Assembly (NCBI GenBank): GCA_041389725.1
Contig: JAWKRG010000009.1
Location: forward strand, 310,001 to 374,000
Origin: Polyangiaceae bacterium
Lineage (GTDB): Bacteria > Myxococcota_A > Polyangia > Polyangiales > Polyangiaceae
Length of the DNA stretch: 64,000 nucleotides
Direction: 5' to 3'
Shown here in pieces: positions 1 through 7,912 of the stretch; the first letter of the stretch is position 1, and each line of letters starts with the position of its first letter. The notes under the pieces are model-generated. The model had not been told where the DNA came from. It ran no database searches and saw only the letters and a list, made by a program, of their open reading frames with translations. Position numbers and translations under genes: made by a program.

Positions 1-280
1 CGGTCCCCAAGGCGCCCTCGGGCGCGTGCATCAGCTCCAGGCAAGCGTGCACCACGCCATTTTCGAGGTGGCGCGCCGACGGGTAGGCCGTGGGGTCGAG
101 CCCGTTGATCGGCATGCACGCGGCAAACACCTGGCGTGCCAGCTCCCGTGCTTCTTCGCCGGGGTCGTAGACGAAAGCGAAGGCGTGGCCATCGCTGCGC
201 AGGTCTTGGGCGCGGGATTGGGTCACCGCCCCAAGGACTTCCTGTCTCGATTTGCCACTTTCTGGGAATGCATTGTTCAT
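1..280 (-). CDS. PLP-dependent decarboxylase/lyase, N-terminal part (cut by window edge)
   Basis: This is the first 93 residues of a minus-strand gene that runs off the left edge. The start (MNNAFPESGKSRQEVL) is followed by a block with FAFVYDPGEEARELA, PINGLDPTAYPSARHLENGV and APEGALGT. That is the usual N-terminus of the pyridoxal-phosphate group II decarboxylase / sphingosine-1-phosphate lyase-like family, just before the expected 'TSGGTES' cofactor loop. The catalytic lysine lies outside the window, so the substrate cannot be told. Its ATG overlaps the stop codon of the upstream TetR gene (ATGA), so the two are almost certainly co-transcribed and the regulator probably controls this enzyme. 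The family call rests on motif recognition by eye. Confidence 0.72.
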   Translation of the reverse strand, partial: MNNAFPESGKSRQEVLGAVTQSRAQDLRSDGHAFAFVYDPGEEARELARQVFAACMPINGLDPTAYPSARHLENGVVHACLELMHAPEGALGT

Positions 281-879
281 GACTGAGTCTCCGAGGGTCG
301 TTTCAGTGGCCGCAGCAAGTGCGTCCACAAGAATTCGTGAACTGGGCCGAGGTCGACGTGGGTCATCACGCGCTGCACCATCAAGCCGTCGGTGAGCGCG
401 CGGATCACGTTGACCAGTGCTTCCGCATCGCAGGGCGCGACGGCGCCCGTCGCCATGCCGTCTTGCAGTAGCCTCACGTTGGCGCGTCTCTGTGCTTCGA
501 ACACCCGATTGCCAACGTCTATGATTTCCGCCATTCGCTCGCCGCTCGCGGCGACGGCTTGGCTCAGGAACACGATGCGCTCTTCACGGCCATGATGAAA
601 CGCGTGCACCGCGCAGATCTGCGCGAACAGGCGATCGATGGGATGTTCGTGCTCGTTCACGCGCTGCATCACGAAGAGCGCTTGCTCCGTGAGCAGCTCT
701 TCGAGTGCGGTCTCGACGATGTGAGCGCGAGTGGGGAAGTGATAGTGCAAGGTGGGGCGCTTGACCCCGAGCTCGTCCGCCAGTCGAGTCATCGGCGTGC
801 CCAGTCCGAGACGTGCCAGCACGTCGACCGCTTCGCGGGCGATTTCTGCGCGTTTTTCCGGTTCAGGGGGGCGTGCCAT
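277..879 (-). CDS. TetR family transcriptional regulator
   Basis: A 200-residue TetR-type repressor starting at MARPPEPEKRAEIARE. Residues about 10-55 form the helix-turn-helix domain, with TRLADELGVKRPTLHYHFP as turn and recognition helix. The rest is the variable ligand-binding helical domain, so the inducer cannot be predicted. The frame stays open upstream to 942, but those codons lie in the dyad-rich promoter region, so I chose the ATG at 879. The stop overlaps the start of the PLP enzyme gene by 4 bases. The gene is divergent from the TonB-dependent receptor at 975, and two operator-like dyads sit between them, so autoregulation and control of the receptor are both likely. Confidence 0.9.
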   Translation of the reverse strand: MARPPEPEKRAEIAREAVDVLARLGLGTPMTRLADELGVKRPTLHYHFPTRAHIVETALEELLTEQALFVMQRVNEHEHPIDRLFAQICAVHAFHHGREERIVFLSQAVAASGERMAEIIDVGNRVFEAQRRANVRLLQDGMATGAVAPCDAEALVNVIRALTDGLMVQRVMTHVDLGPVHEFLWTHLLRPLKRPSETQS

Positions 880-927
880 TAGTTGACGTAGTGTCAGATA
901 ACAATTAACTGACGAACCGTCAACTAA
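879..927. promoter_or_regulatory. Two tandem TetR operator-like dyads
   Basis: Two 23-bp imperfect palindromes of the same design lie 3 bp apart: 879-901 (TTAGTTGACG, 3-base centre, TGTCAGATAA) and 905-927 (TTAACTGACG, 3-base centre, CGTCAACTAA). Their outer arms, 879-888 and 918-927, are also perfect inverted repeats of each other over 10 bp. Centres are 26 bp apart. The position between a tetR gene and a divergent gene is typical of TetR operators. Binding by the neighbouring TetR is inference. Confidence 0.72.
895..923 (-). promoter_or_regulatory. Candidate promoter of the tetR operon, overlapping the operators
   Basis: On the minus strand TTGACG (923-918) is followed after 17 bases by TATCTG (900-895), a reasonable -35/-10 pair. 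Both hexamers lie inside the operator dyads. The predicted leader would be only about 9 bases, with no clear Shine-Dalgarno. On the plus strand TTGACG (882-887), 17 bases, TTAACT (905-910) is a weaker candidate facing the receptor gene. Confidence 0.45.
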
Positions 928-974
928 AAATCCCTGGGACATGTCTGCCTAGGCGAGGCAGGTAGGGAAAGACC

Positions 975-3443
975 ATGGTCTCGCGACGGGCAGCGGCGGT
1001 GTGGCTTGGCGGCATGCTGCTGGTCGCGCCTGCCATCGCCGCTCCGCCCGACTCGTCGCCGGCAGCGGCCGCCGCGGATCCGGTTCCGGCACCCCCGAGC
1101 ATCGTGCCTCCCAAACTCCTCGATTCCACGGACGTCAGCTACCCGGAAGGTGCCCAAGGCGACGCGCGGATCGTGGTGACCTTGGTCGTGGGCAAAGACG
1201 GCAAGGTGCGCGAGGCCAGCGCTGACAAGGCGCTCGAGCCCTTCGCGACGGCAGCGTTGAGCGCCGCCCGCTCGTTCCGTTTCGAACCCGCGACTCGAGA
1301 CGGCGTCGCGATCGCGGCGAAGATCAAGATCGAGATCCGTTTTCGTGCGCCCGAGCCGCCCGTAGCGCCCCTCCCGGAGCCGGAACCCGCCGTCGCGACG
1401 GGCGACGCGAAGCCGCCTGACGAAAGCCCGACTCCAAGAGCGGCTGACGAGAAGCCAAGAGCAAAACCGCCTGCAACCCTCGAAGTAACGGTGGAAGGAG
1501 AACGAGCAGAGCCGTCGCGCACCGCCACGCTGTCGCGGGCGGAGGTTCGGCAGATCCCGGGCACCTTCGGCGACCCGTTTCGCGCCATCGAAGCGCTGCC
1601 CGGCGTGACACCGATCGTGTCGGGTCTGCCCTTCTTCTTCATTCGCGGCGCGCCTCCGGGCAACGTCGGCTACTTCCTCGATGGCGTTCGGGTGCCGCTC
1701 TTGTTCCACGTCGGCATCGGTCCCTCGGTGGTGCACCCGGGGATCGTGGATCGCGTCGATCTCTATCCCGGCGGTTATCCCGCTCGCTTTGGGCGATTTG
1801 CAGGAGGCATCGTCGCCGGTGAAACCACGCCCCCGGTGCCCCGCCTGCGTGGCGAATACAATCTGCGCCTGTTCGATGCGGGCGCAATGGTCGAAGCGCC
1901 TTTCGCCGAGGGGCGCGGGACCGCACTGGTCGGGGGGCGCTACTCCTACACCGCGTTCTTGCTGTCGCTGCTCTCACCGGAGACCGAGCTGGAGTACTGG
2001 GACTACCAGCTGCGAGCAACCTACGACGTCAGCAGCGACGATCGCCTCGGCGTGTTCTCCTTCGGTTCTTTCGATTTCCTGGGACAACGCACGCAGCAGG
2101 AGACGCTCACCTTGTTCGGCACCGAGTTTCATCGGGTCGATCTGCGTTACGACCGACGCTTCTCGGCGACGGGTACCATGCGCACGGCGTTCACCCTGGG
2201 CATCGATCGCTCCACGGTGCAGCAAGATCGCGCGGTGGTCAGTCGACTTGCCGGTGCGCGTACGGAACTGGTCCACGAACTGGACTCCTCCGTCACGCTG
2301 CGCGCGGGCACGGACCTCATGCTCGAGACCTACGATATCGAGCTCGGCTCGGACGCACTGTCACCCTCGGCGCAGCGTGCTGCGGCGAACTTTCCATCGC
2401 GGACCGACGTCGCCTTGGGCGTGCGGGGCGATACGGTGCTGCGCGCCGGCGACGCCTTCGAAGTGACACCGGGACTGCGCCTGGACCTGTACGGCTCCGA
2501 GGGGGCGACCGCCGTCGGCATCGACCCTCGGCTGTCGACCCGAACGCGTATCAGTGAGCGCGTCCATCTGCTGACGGCCTTTGGTATCGCGCACCAACCG
2601 CCCTCTTTCGTAGTGCCGGTCCCGGGGTTTCAGCCCGGCGGATTGCGCGGCGGTCTGCAACGTGCCGTGCAAGAAAGCATGGGGGTCGAGCTCGACTTGA
2701 GCGACTCGACCACCTTCACGGCCACGGCCTTTCAGAACTCCTTCTTCAACATGAGCGACCCCCTGGGCGTGAATCCGCCGCTGCCTCGGGGCTGCGCCCC
2801 CGGCGCCTATCCGGCCGATTCCCTCGGGGGCGACTTCGGCGCGACGCCGAAGGATCCACCCCTGTGCGGCGTGCCGCGTTTCGTTCCCGGAACCCTCGGT
2901 CCCGATCGCAGCGGCGGCGGTGGCCAGGGCGCCGACAGTCGGGGAGGGCGGTCCTTTGCCAGTGCATTGGAAGTGCGCACGCTGGGTGCAGCCTACGGGC
3001 TCGAGCTCTTTCTCAAGCGCAAGCTCACGAAGAAGCTGGGAGGCTTCGTCTCGTACACCCTCTCACGCTCCACGCGGAGCTACGGTCGGCGTCGCTACGT
3101 CGCCAGCTTCGATCGCACGCACGTGTTCAACGCGGCCGCGGCCTACGACTTGGGCAACCGCTGGCGTGCGGGGACACGCTTCGTCTTCTACACCGGGCTA
3201 CCGACTACGCCGGATCCCAACGACCCGTCGGATACGCGCTTGCCGCCTTTCGTGCGGGCAGACTTGCGCCTGGAGAAGCGCTGGCAGCTGTCGAAGACGG
3301 TGTGGATCAGCGGCGTTGCGGAGTGGATGAACGCCACGCTCAGCAAAGAGGCGGTGAGCACCGAGTGCACCCTGGCCGGCTGCGAAGCTCAAGAAATCGG
3401 CCCGATCACCATTCCGAGTGTGGGCGTGGAAGGAGGATTCTGA
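975..3443 (+). CDS. TonB-dependent outer-membrane receptor with an N-terminal TonB-C domain
   Basis: An 822-residue outer-membrane transporter. It has a signal peptide (about 1-24), then a TonB C-terminal-like domain (about 42-118, with VTLVVGKDGKVREASADKAL and FEPATRDGVAIAAKIKIEIR), a Pro/Glu/Lys linker (about 120-165), a plug domain (about 165-285, with ALPGVTPIVSG, FFIRGAPPGNVGYFLDGVRV and GGYPARFGRFAGGIV) and a beta barrel to the C-terminal aromatic residue (GVEGGF). TonB-C domains usually sit on the inner-membrane energizer, so this fusion is notable, although it is seen in Deltaproteobacteria. The substrate is unknown. It is divergent from tetR and followed 2 bases later by a lipoprotein gene, probably in the same operon. 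Confidence 0.9.
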   Translation: MVSRRAAAVWLGGMLLVAPAIAAPPDSSPAAAAADPVPAPPSIVPPKLLDSTDVSYPEGAQGDARIVVTLVVGKDGKVREASADKALEPFATAALSAARSFRFEPATRDGVAIAAKIKIEIRFRAPEPPVAPLPEPEPAVATGDAKPPDESPTPRAADEKPRAKPPATLEVTVEGERAEPSRTATLSRAEVRQIPGTFGDPFRAIEALPGVTPIVSGLPFFFIRGAPPGNVGYFLDGVRVPLLFHVGIGPSVVHPGIVDRVDLYPGGYPARFGRFAGGIVAGETTPPVPRLRGEYNLRLFDAGAMVEAPFAEGRGTALVGGRYSYTAFLLSLLSPETELEYWDYQLRATYDVSSDDRLGVFSFGSFDFLGQRTQQETLTLFGTEFHRVDLRYDRRFSATGTMRTAFTLGIDRSTVQQDRAVVSRLAGARTELVHELDSSVTLRAGTDLMLETYDIELGSDALSPSAQRAAANFPSRTDVALGVRGDTVLRAGDAFEVTPGLRLDLYGSEGATAVGIDPRLSTRTRISERVHLLTAFGIAHQPPSFVVPVPGFQPGGLRGGLQRAVQESMGVELDLSDSTTFTATAFQNSFFNMSDPLGVNPPLPRGCAPGAYPADSLGGDFGATPKDPPLCGVPRFVPGTLGPDRSGGGGQGADSRGGRSFASALEVRTLGAAYGLELFLKRKLTKKLGGFVSYTLSRSTRSYGRRRYVASFDRTHVFNAAAAYDLGNRWRAGTRFVFYTGLPTTPDPNDPSDTRLPPFVRADLRLEKRWQLSKTVWISGVAEWMNATLSKEAVSTECTLAGCEAQEIGPITIPSVGVEGGF

Positions 3444-3445
3444 AC

Positions 3446-4033
3446 GTGACATGCTGCAAGCGCTTGGCCCCGCATTTCATCCATTCTTTCGCCGTCGCGC
3501 TGCTGTTGCCCGCCCTCGTCGCTTGCGGCGATCCCGGCGAGGCGGAGCCGGCCCCTCCTTGTGAGACCGAGTGCCAAGATGCGAATGCCCTGCGTGCCGT
3601 GCGCGAGACCACCAAGCTCGTCTACAACCTGACCCTGCAGGGCAAACCCGTTGGCGCTCAGGACGCCACCACCCCTTGCCCCCAAGGTGGCTCCGCTCAC
3701 GTGTTCGGTGAAGCCACGTCGAATGCGGTGCAGGGGGCTACCGAGCTGAAGCTCACCTACGAGTTCACGGACTGCCACTACCTGTCCCGCGACAGCGAGC
3801 CCGACGAAAACTACGACGTCGTTGTGAGTGGAACCCTGACGCAGTCGGGGACCCTCGCAGTGCAGCCGACGGCGACGACGGCGCTCGTCATGAATAGCGA
3901 CGCGATGCACATCGCCGGCACCGTCTACGATCCCCCCATCGACTATGACCAGCAGTGCGAACTGCACCTGGGCCAGTCGGGCAACCAACTCTCCGGGACC
4001 ATCTGCGGCAGGAACGCGGGTTTGAGCCTGTGA
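3446..4033 (+). CDS. Small secreted lipoprotein, unknown function
   Basis: A 195-residue protein beginning at GTG 3446, two bases after the receptor stop, with AGGAGG at 3431-3436 giving a good 9-base spacing. The signal peptide ends in a lipobox (LLPALVAC), so the mature protein starts with a lipidated Cys. The rest is a beta-rich, Thr-rich domain with six or more cysteines (CETECQDANAL near the N-terminus, CELHLGQSGNQLSGTICG near the C-terminus) and I do not recognise a family. Close coupling to the TonB-dependent receptor suggests a surface partner or substrate-capture lipoprotein, but that is inference from position only. Confidence 0.8.
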   Translation: MTCCKRLAPHFIHSFAVALLLPALVACGDPGEAEPAPPCETECQDANALRAVRETTKLVYNLTLQGKPVGAQDATTPCPQGGSAHVFGEATSNAVQGATELKLTYEFTDCHYLSRDSEPDENYDVVVSGTLTQSGTLAVQPTATTALVMNSDAMHIAGTVYDPPIDYDQQCELHLGQSGNQLSGTICGRNAGLSL

Positions 4034-4099
4034 TTCTCTAGCCTCGACGCGAGCGTCCCTTCCATGCCGGTTTCGCTGCCATGCAGCTCCCGCAGAATA

Positions 4100-4118
4100 T
4101 CGAGGAGGTCCTCCTCGA
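4100..4118. terminator. Perfect dyad between convergent genes
   Basis: TCGAGGAGG and CCTCCTCGA (4100-4108, 4110-4118) are perfect 9-bp arms around one base, placed between convergent genes ending at 4033 and 4132. No T-run follows, so it could be a structural or binding site rather than an intrinsic terminator. Confidence 0.35.
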
Positions 4119-4131
4119 CCTCGACACGAGT

Positions 4132-4716
4132 CTAGCCCTCGACGCCCAGGAAGCTCAGAAATGCCCTGGCGCTCTGGGGCGCTAGTCCGCGGCGTTTGCG
4201 GGCGGTCTGCTCGCGGTTCCAGACGGCGACACGCTCGTGGTAGCGGTCGGTCTCTGCTTCGAAGCGGCTGTGTAGCTCGCGCAGGCGGTCAGCGTCGTTG
4301 TGACCGTCCAGCTCGTAGATGCACTCGGTAGCAGGGATGAGCTTCAGACGGCGCAGTTTGCCGTCTTTGGCGAAGGTGGGATCGAAGGGGAATACGCGAC
4401 AGCCCAAGGGCCGCGCGCCGTAGATGGTGCAGCGATCGTCTTTGCCGAGGTAGCGGCAGCCCCGCCGATCGTGTGCGAGCACCATCACCCGTCGGCCCAC
4501 TCGCAGCTGCGCAAAGGCCTCCGGCTCGCCGTCCAAGTCGATCTCGTGCCGGCTGACCCAGCGCACGATGTCTCGCGCGCGATCGCCGGTGCGTTTCATG
4601 ATCTTCTTCAGATCGACGTCCGTCAGGGGCAACAGGGGCTCCTTGCAGCAGTTGCCGCAGCCCGTGCATCGAAAGCTCAGCCAACGTTCTCCGCGTATCA
4701 CGCGGGGGCTATACAC
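4132..4716 (-). CDS. YkgJ-family cysteine-cluster protein
   Basis: A 194-residue protein with the spaced cysteines of the YkgJ / zinc- or iron-chelating domain: FRCTGCGNCCKEPLLPL at about 16-32, then RGCRYLGKDDRCTIYGARPLGC at about 84-107, followed by the characteristic RVFPFDPTF. The cysteines probably bind a metal cluster. The family's biochemical role is not established. The start is a GTG at 4716; an ATG upstream is out of frame. It is monocistronic as far as the window shows and convergent with the lipoprotein gene at 3446-4033. Confidence 0.82.
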   Translation of the reverse strand: MYSPRVIRGERWLSFRCTGCGNCCKEPLLPLTDVDLKKIMKRTGDRARDIVRWVSRHEIDLDGEPEAFAQLRVGRRVMVLAHDRRGCRYLGKDDRCTIYGARPLGCRVFPFDPTFAKDGKLRRLKLIPATECIYELDGHNDADRLRELHSRFEAETDRYHERVAVWNREQTARKRRGLAPQSARAFLSFLGVEG

Positions 4717-4754
4717 CAGTTCCGCTCATGGCGGGGCGGGAGTCCCCCGAACTG

Positions 4755-5042
4755 TCAGCCTCGTGAGGCGTCGCCGTGCCTCGCCCTTCGCTCGGCCGAC
4801 TCACGGTGTTGGACTGCCCTCGAAGGCGCCGAGCCGAGCTTCTTCGAGCAGGGTCGCGATCGCGACCGTCCCTCGCCAAGGGGCTGGCATTCCACGAGTG
4901 ATGCGGCGAGAGCCGCGCGTGGCAGGAAAACGTCGGTGACCGCCCACCACTCCAGCCCTGCGTCGCCGAAGACGTCCGCGGAGCCGATGTGGGAGAGGCT
5001 CACTTCGTGGCCGAAGGCACCCACCCAACGGGTCTTCGTCAT
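4755..5042 (-). CDS. Doubtful small gene, possibly frameshifted
   Basis: The stretch 4717-5182 has no convincing gene. The best candidate is a minus-strand frame from ATG 5042 (MTKTRWVGAFGHEVSLSHIG, then GLEWWAVTDVFLPRAALAAS) that looks protein-like, with GC-rich third positions, down to about 4890. After that its composition becomes Arg/Ser-rich and implausible. The neighbouring minus-strand frame instead becomes plausible there (RGMPAPWRGTVAIATLLEEA) and stops at 4801. This could be one short gene with a frameshift, or chance. I do not recognise a family. Confidence 0.25.
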   Translation of the reverse strand: MTKTRWVGAFGHEVSLSHIGSADVFGDAGLEWWAVTDVFLPRAALAASLVECQPLGEGRSRSRPCSKKLGSAPSRAVQHRESAERRARHGDASRG

Positions 5043-5182
5043 CGGGATGAAAGTGAAACGCTTGGCTCGTGCCCTGCATTCTAGCTGAGTGCGGCCGCGG
5101 GCCCACGCGCCCTCTGGCTGCAAATCCCGCAAAAAGCCACGCTCGAAAGCGCGCCCGCGATGTGAAACAATGGCCGACACGG

Positions 5183-6292
5183 ATGAGCCTCAAGATCGAC
5201 CAAGACCACTCGCGGTTCCGCAACATCGTGCGTGGCAAGATCCGCCAGAACCTGCGCAAGTACATTTCGCAAGGCGAGATGCTCGGGCGCAAGGGCAAGG
5301 ATCTGGTCAGCATCCCGATCCCGCAGATCGACATTCCGCGCTTCACCTTCGGAGAGAAGCAACAGGGCGGTGTGGGGCAGGGGGACGGCGAGCCCGGAGA
5401 CCCGATGGGCGGCGATCCTCAGGAGGGTGACGGACAAGGGCAGGCAGGGAAGGACGCTGGGGACCACGCGCTCGAGGTCGACGTCACCCTCGACGAGCTT
5501 GCCGACATTCTCGGGGAGGAGCTGGAGCTGCCCGCGATCGAGAACAGGGGCAAGAGCCGCATCATCTCTGCCAAGGACCGCTACACCGGGATCCGCCGCG
5601 TCGGTCCCGAGTCTCTCCGCCATTTTCGGCGGACCTACCGTGAAGCGCTGAAGCGTTCGATCGCGAGCGGGATCTACGATGCCGGACGACCCATCATCGT
5701 GCCCCATCCCGAAGATCGGCGCTATCGCTCTTGGAAGGAAGATCTCGAGCCCGTTGCCAACGCAGTGATCATCTACATGATGGACGTCTCCGGCTCGATG
5801 GGCGACGAGCAAAAGGAGATCGTGCGCATCGAGAGCTTCTGGATCGATACTTGGCTTCAACGCCAGTACAAGGGGCTCGAAAGTCGCTACATCATCCACG
5901 ACGCAGTGGCGCGAGAGGTCGACCGCGAAACCTTCTTCCGCACGCGGGAATCCGGGGGCACCATGATCTCGAGTGCGTACAAGCTCTGCGCCGAGATGAT
6001 CAGTCAGAGCTATCCACCCGAAGAGTGGAACATCTATCCGTTCCACTTCTCCGACGGCGACAACTGGAGCATGGACGACACGCTGACCTGCATCGAGTTG
6101 CTCAAGGGCACGGTTCTGCCCAAGGTGAACGTCTTCTCCTACGGTCAGGTCGAGAGCCCCTACGGCTCGGGGCAGTTCATCAAAGACTTGAAGGAGCACT
6201 TCGGCGCTGACGAACGCGTGATCACCAGCGAGATACGCGATCGCGACGCCATCGTCGGCAGCATCAAGGACTTCCTGGGCAAAGGAAAGTGA
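5183..6292 (+). CDS. yeaH: YeaH/YhbH family protein (DUF444)
   Basis: A 369-residue DUF444 protein beginning at ATG 5183 (MSLKIDQDHSRFRNIVRGKI). The N-terminal third carries a Gly/Gln/Asp-rich low-complexity linker (about 65-100). The core is a vWA-like domain with MDVSGSMGDEQKE (MIDAS-type DxSGS), followed by ESGGTMISSAYKL and YPFHFSDGDNWSMDD. In enterobacteria yeaH follows the PrkA-type kinase gene yeaG, and spoVR/ycgB belongs to the same stress-related set. Here spoVR follows 54 bp downstream but no prkA is adjacent. The upstream frame remains open to 5069 but is not protein-like. The role is probably in stationary-phase or sporulation stress (family knowledge). Confidence 0.9.
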   Translation: MSLKIDQDHSRFRNIVRGKIRQNLRKYISQGEMLGRKGKDLVSIPIPQIDIPRFTFGEKQQGGVGQGDGEPGDPMGGDPQEGDGQGQAGKDAGDHALEVDVTLDELADILGEELELPAIENRGKSRIISAKDRYTGIRRVGPESLRHFRRTYREALKRSIASGIYDAGRPIIVPHPEDRRYRSWKEDLEPVANAVIIYMMDVSGSMGDEQKEIVRIESFWIDTWLQRQYKGLESRYIIHDAVAREVDRETFFRTRESGGTMISSAYKLCAEMISQSYPPEEWNIYPFHFSDGDNWSMDDTLTCIELLKGTVLPKVNVFSYGQVESPYGSGQFIKDLKEHFGADERVITSEIRDRDAIVGSIKDFLGKGK

Positions 6293-6346
6293 TGCGCTCG
6301 ACGAGTCAACCTACGTTGCGTCCAAGCCCGAGGGAAAGCTGACGAA

Positions 6347-7912
6347 ATGCCGCAGTTCGCCATCAAGACAGCCTTGCCGCGCTACCTGAGGGTCGAGCAG
6401 GAGCGCATCGAGAAGATCGCCGCGCAGGTGGGTCTGGACTTCTTCCCGACCGTGTTCGAGATGCTCACCTACGACCAGATGAACGAAGTGGCGGCCTATG
6501 GCGGTTTCCCCAATCGCTACCCGCATTGGCGCTTCGGCATGGAATACGAGCGGCTGAGCAAAAGCTACGAGTACGGCCTTTCGAAGATCTACGAGATGGT
6601 CATCAACAACAATCCGTCCTTTGCCTACCTGCTCGAAGGCAACAGCTTCACGGACCAGAAGTTGGTGATGTGCCACGTCTACGGTCACGTCGACTTCTTC
6701 AAGAACAACTTCTCGTTCCGTGCGACGGACCTCGATGCCAGCGGCAACGTGGTGGACCCGGTGGCCCGGCCCAACGCGGACTACCATCCCAATCGCAAGT
6801 GGGTGGACAAGATGGCCAATCACGGCTCCGCGGTGAGGCGCATCGTGGATCGCCATGGCATTGCTCGCGCCGAGGAGTTCATCGACGTCTGCCTCTCCCT
6901 GGAGAACCTGATCGATCCCTATTCGCGTTTCATGGTGCGGCACCGCCCGCCCCAGGTCGAGGAAGAGCCAAGCGAGGTCTCGGTGCCGCGCCTGCGCGCG
7001 AAGGACTACATGGAGGACTTCATCAATCCCGAGGAGTTCTTGGAGGAGCAGAAGCGGCGCATCCTGGAGGCTCGCGAGCAGCAGAAGCGCTACCCCGCCG
7101 AGCCAGTGCAAGACGTACTGCTGTTCCTGCTGGAGAACGCGCCGCTAGAGCGTTGGGAGCGAGTCATTCTCGGGGTGATTCGCGAAGAGGCCTACTACTT
7201 CGCGCCGCAGATGCAGACGAAGATCATGAACGAGGGTTGGGCGAGTTTCTGGCACTCGCGATTGATGACGGAGCACGTCGCAGACACGACCGACATCATC
7301 GACTACGCCGAGAACAACGCGGGCGTGATGAGCACCGCCGGCGGACGCCTCAATCCCTACAAACTCGGCGTGGAGCTCTTTCGCCACATCGAGGAGCGCT
7401 GGGACAAGGGACAGTTCGGACGCGAGTGGGAGGAGTGCGACGATCTGGATCAGAAGCGCAACTGGGATTTGCGCTTGGGGCTCGGTGCGGAGAAGATCTT
7501 CGAGGTGCGGTCGCTCTACACCGACGTGACGTTCATCGACGAATACTTGACCGAGGACTTTGCGCGGCAAAGCAACATGTTCACCTACGGCTGGTCCAAT
7601 CGAAACGAGCGCTTCGAGATCGAGTCGCGGCAGTTCAAGGAGATCAAAGAGAAGCTCCTGTTCCAGTTGACGAACTTCGGCAATCCCGTGATCCGCGTCG
7701 AAGACGCCAACTTCGAGAACCGAGGCGAACTCTTGCTTCGTCACCATCACCGCGGGGTGGATTTGCGTGCCGACTACGCCAAAGAGACGCTGAAGGCGCT
7801 GGTGCGGGTGTGGAAGCGACCCGTGGTGCTGGCGACGATCGTGGATGAGAAATCCACGCTGCTGCGTTTCGACGGCAAAGAGCACAGTGCGACGGTCGAC
7901 GCGAACCCATGA
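6347..7912 (+). CDS. spoVR: SpoVR family protein
   Basis: A 521-residue protein with the standard SpoVR/YcgB features: FFPTVFEMLTYDQMNEVAAY, GGFPNRYPHWRFGMEYERLS, YLLEGNSFTDQKLVMCHVYG, the FFKNN segment, and EAYYFAPQMQTKIMNEGWAS in the middle. The length fits the family. In Bacillus SpoVR is involved in spore cortex formation; the homologue in E. coli is YcgB. Here it follows yeaH by 54 bp and overlaps the next gene's start by 4 bases (ATGA), so yeaH-spoVR-TPR lipoprotein form one operon. In a fruiting myxobacterium a role in starvation or sporulation is plausible but inferred. Confidence 0.93.
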   Translation: MPQFAIKTALPRYLRVEQERIEKIAAQVGLDFFPTVFEMLTYDQMNEVAAYGGFPNRYPHWRFGMEYERLSKSYEYGLSKIYEMVINNNPSFAYLLEGNSFTDQKLVMCHVYGHVDFFKNNFSFRATDLDASGNVVDPVARPNADYHPNRKWVDKMANHGSAVRRIVDRHGIARAEEFIDVCLSLENLIDPYSRFMVRHRPPQVEEEPSEVSVPRLRAKDYMEDFINPEEFLEEQKRRILEAREQQKRYPAEPVQDVLLFLLENAPLERWERVILGVIREEAYYFAPQMQTKIMNEGWASFWHSRLMTEHVADTTDIIDYAENNAGVMSTAGGRLNPYKLGVELFRHIEERWDKGQFGREWEECDDLDQKRNWDLRLGLGAEKIFEVRSLYTDVTFIDEYLTEDFARQSNMFTYGWSNRNERFEIESRQFKEIKEKLLFQLTNFGNPVIRVEDANFENRGELLLRHHHRGVDLRADYAKETLKALVRVWKRPVVLATIVDEKSTLLRFDGKEHSATVDANP

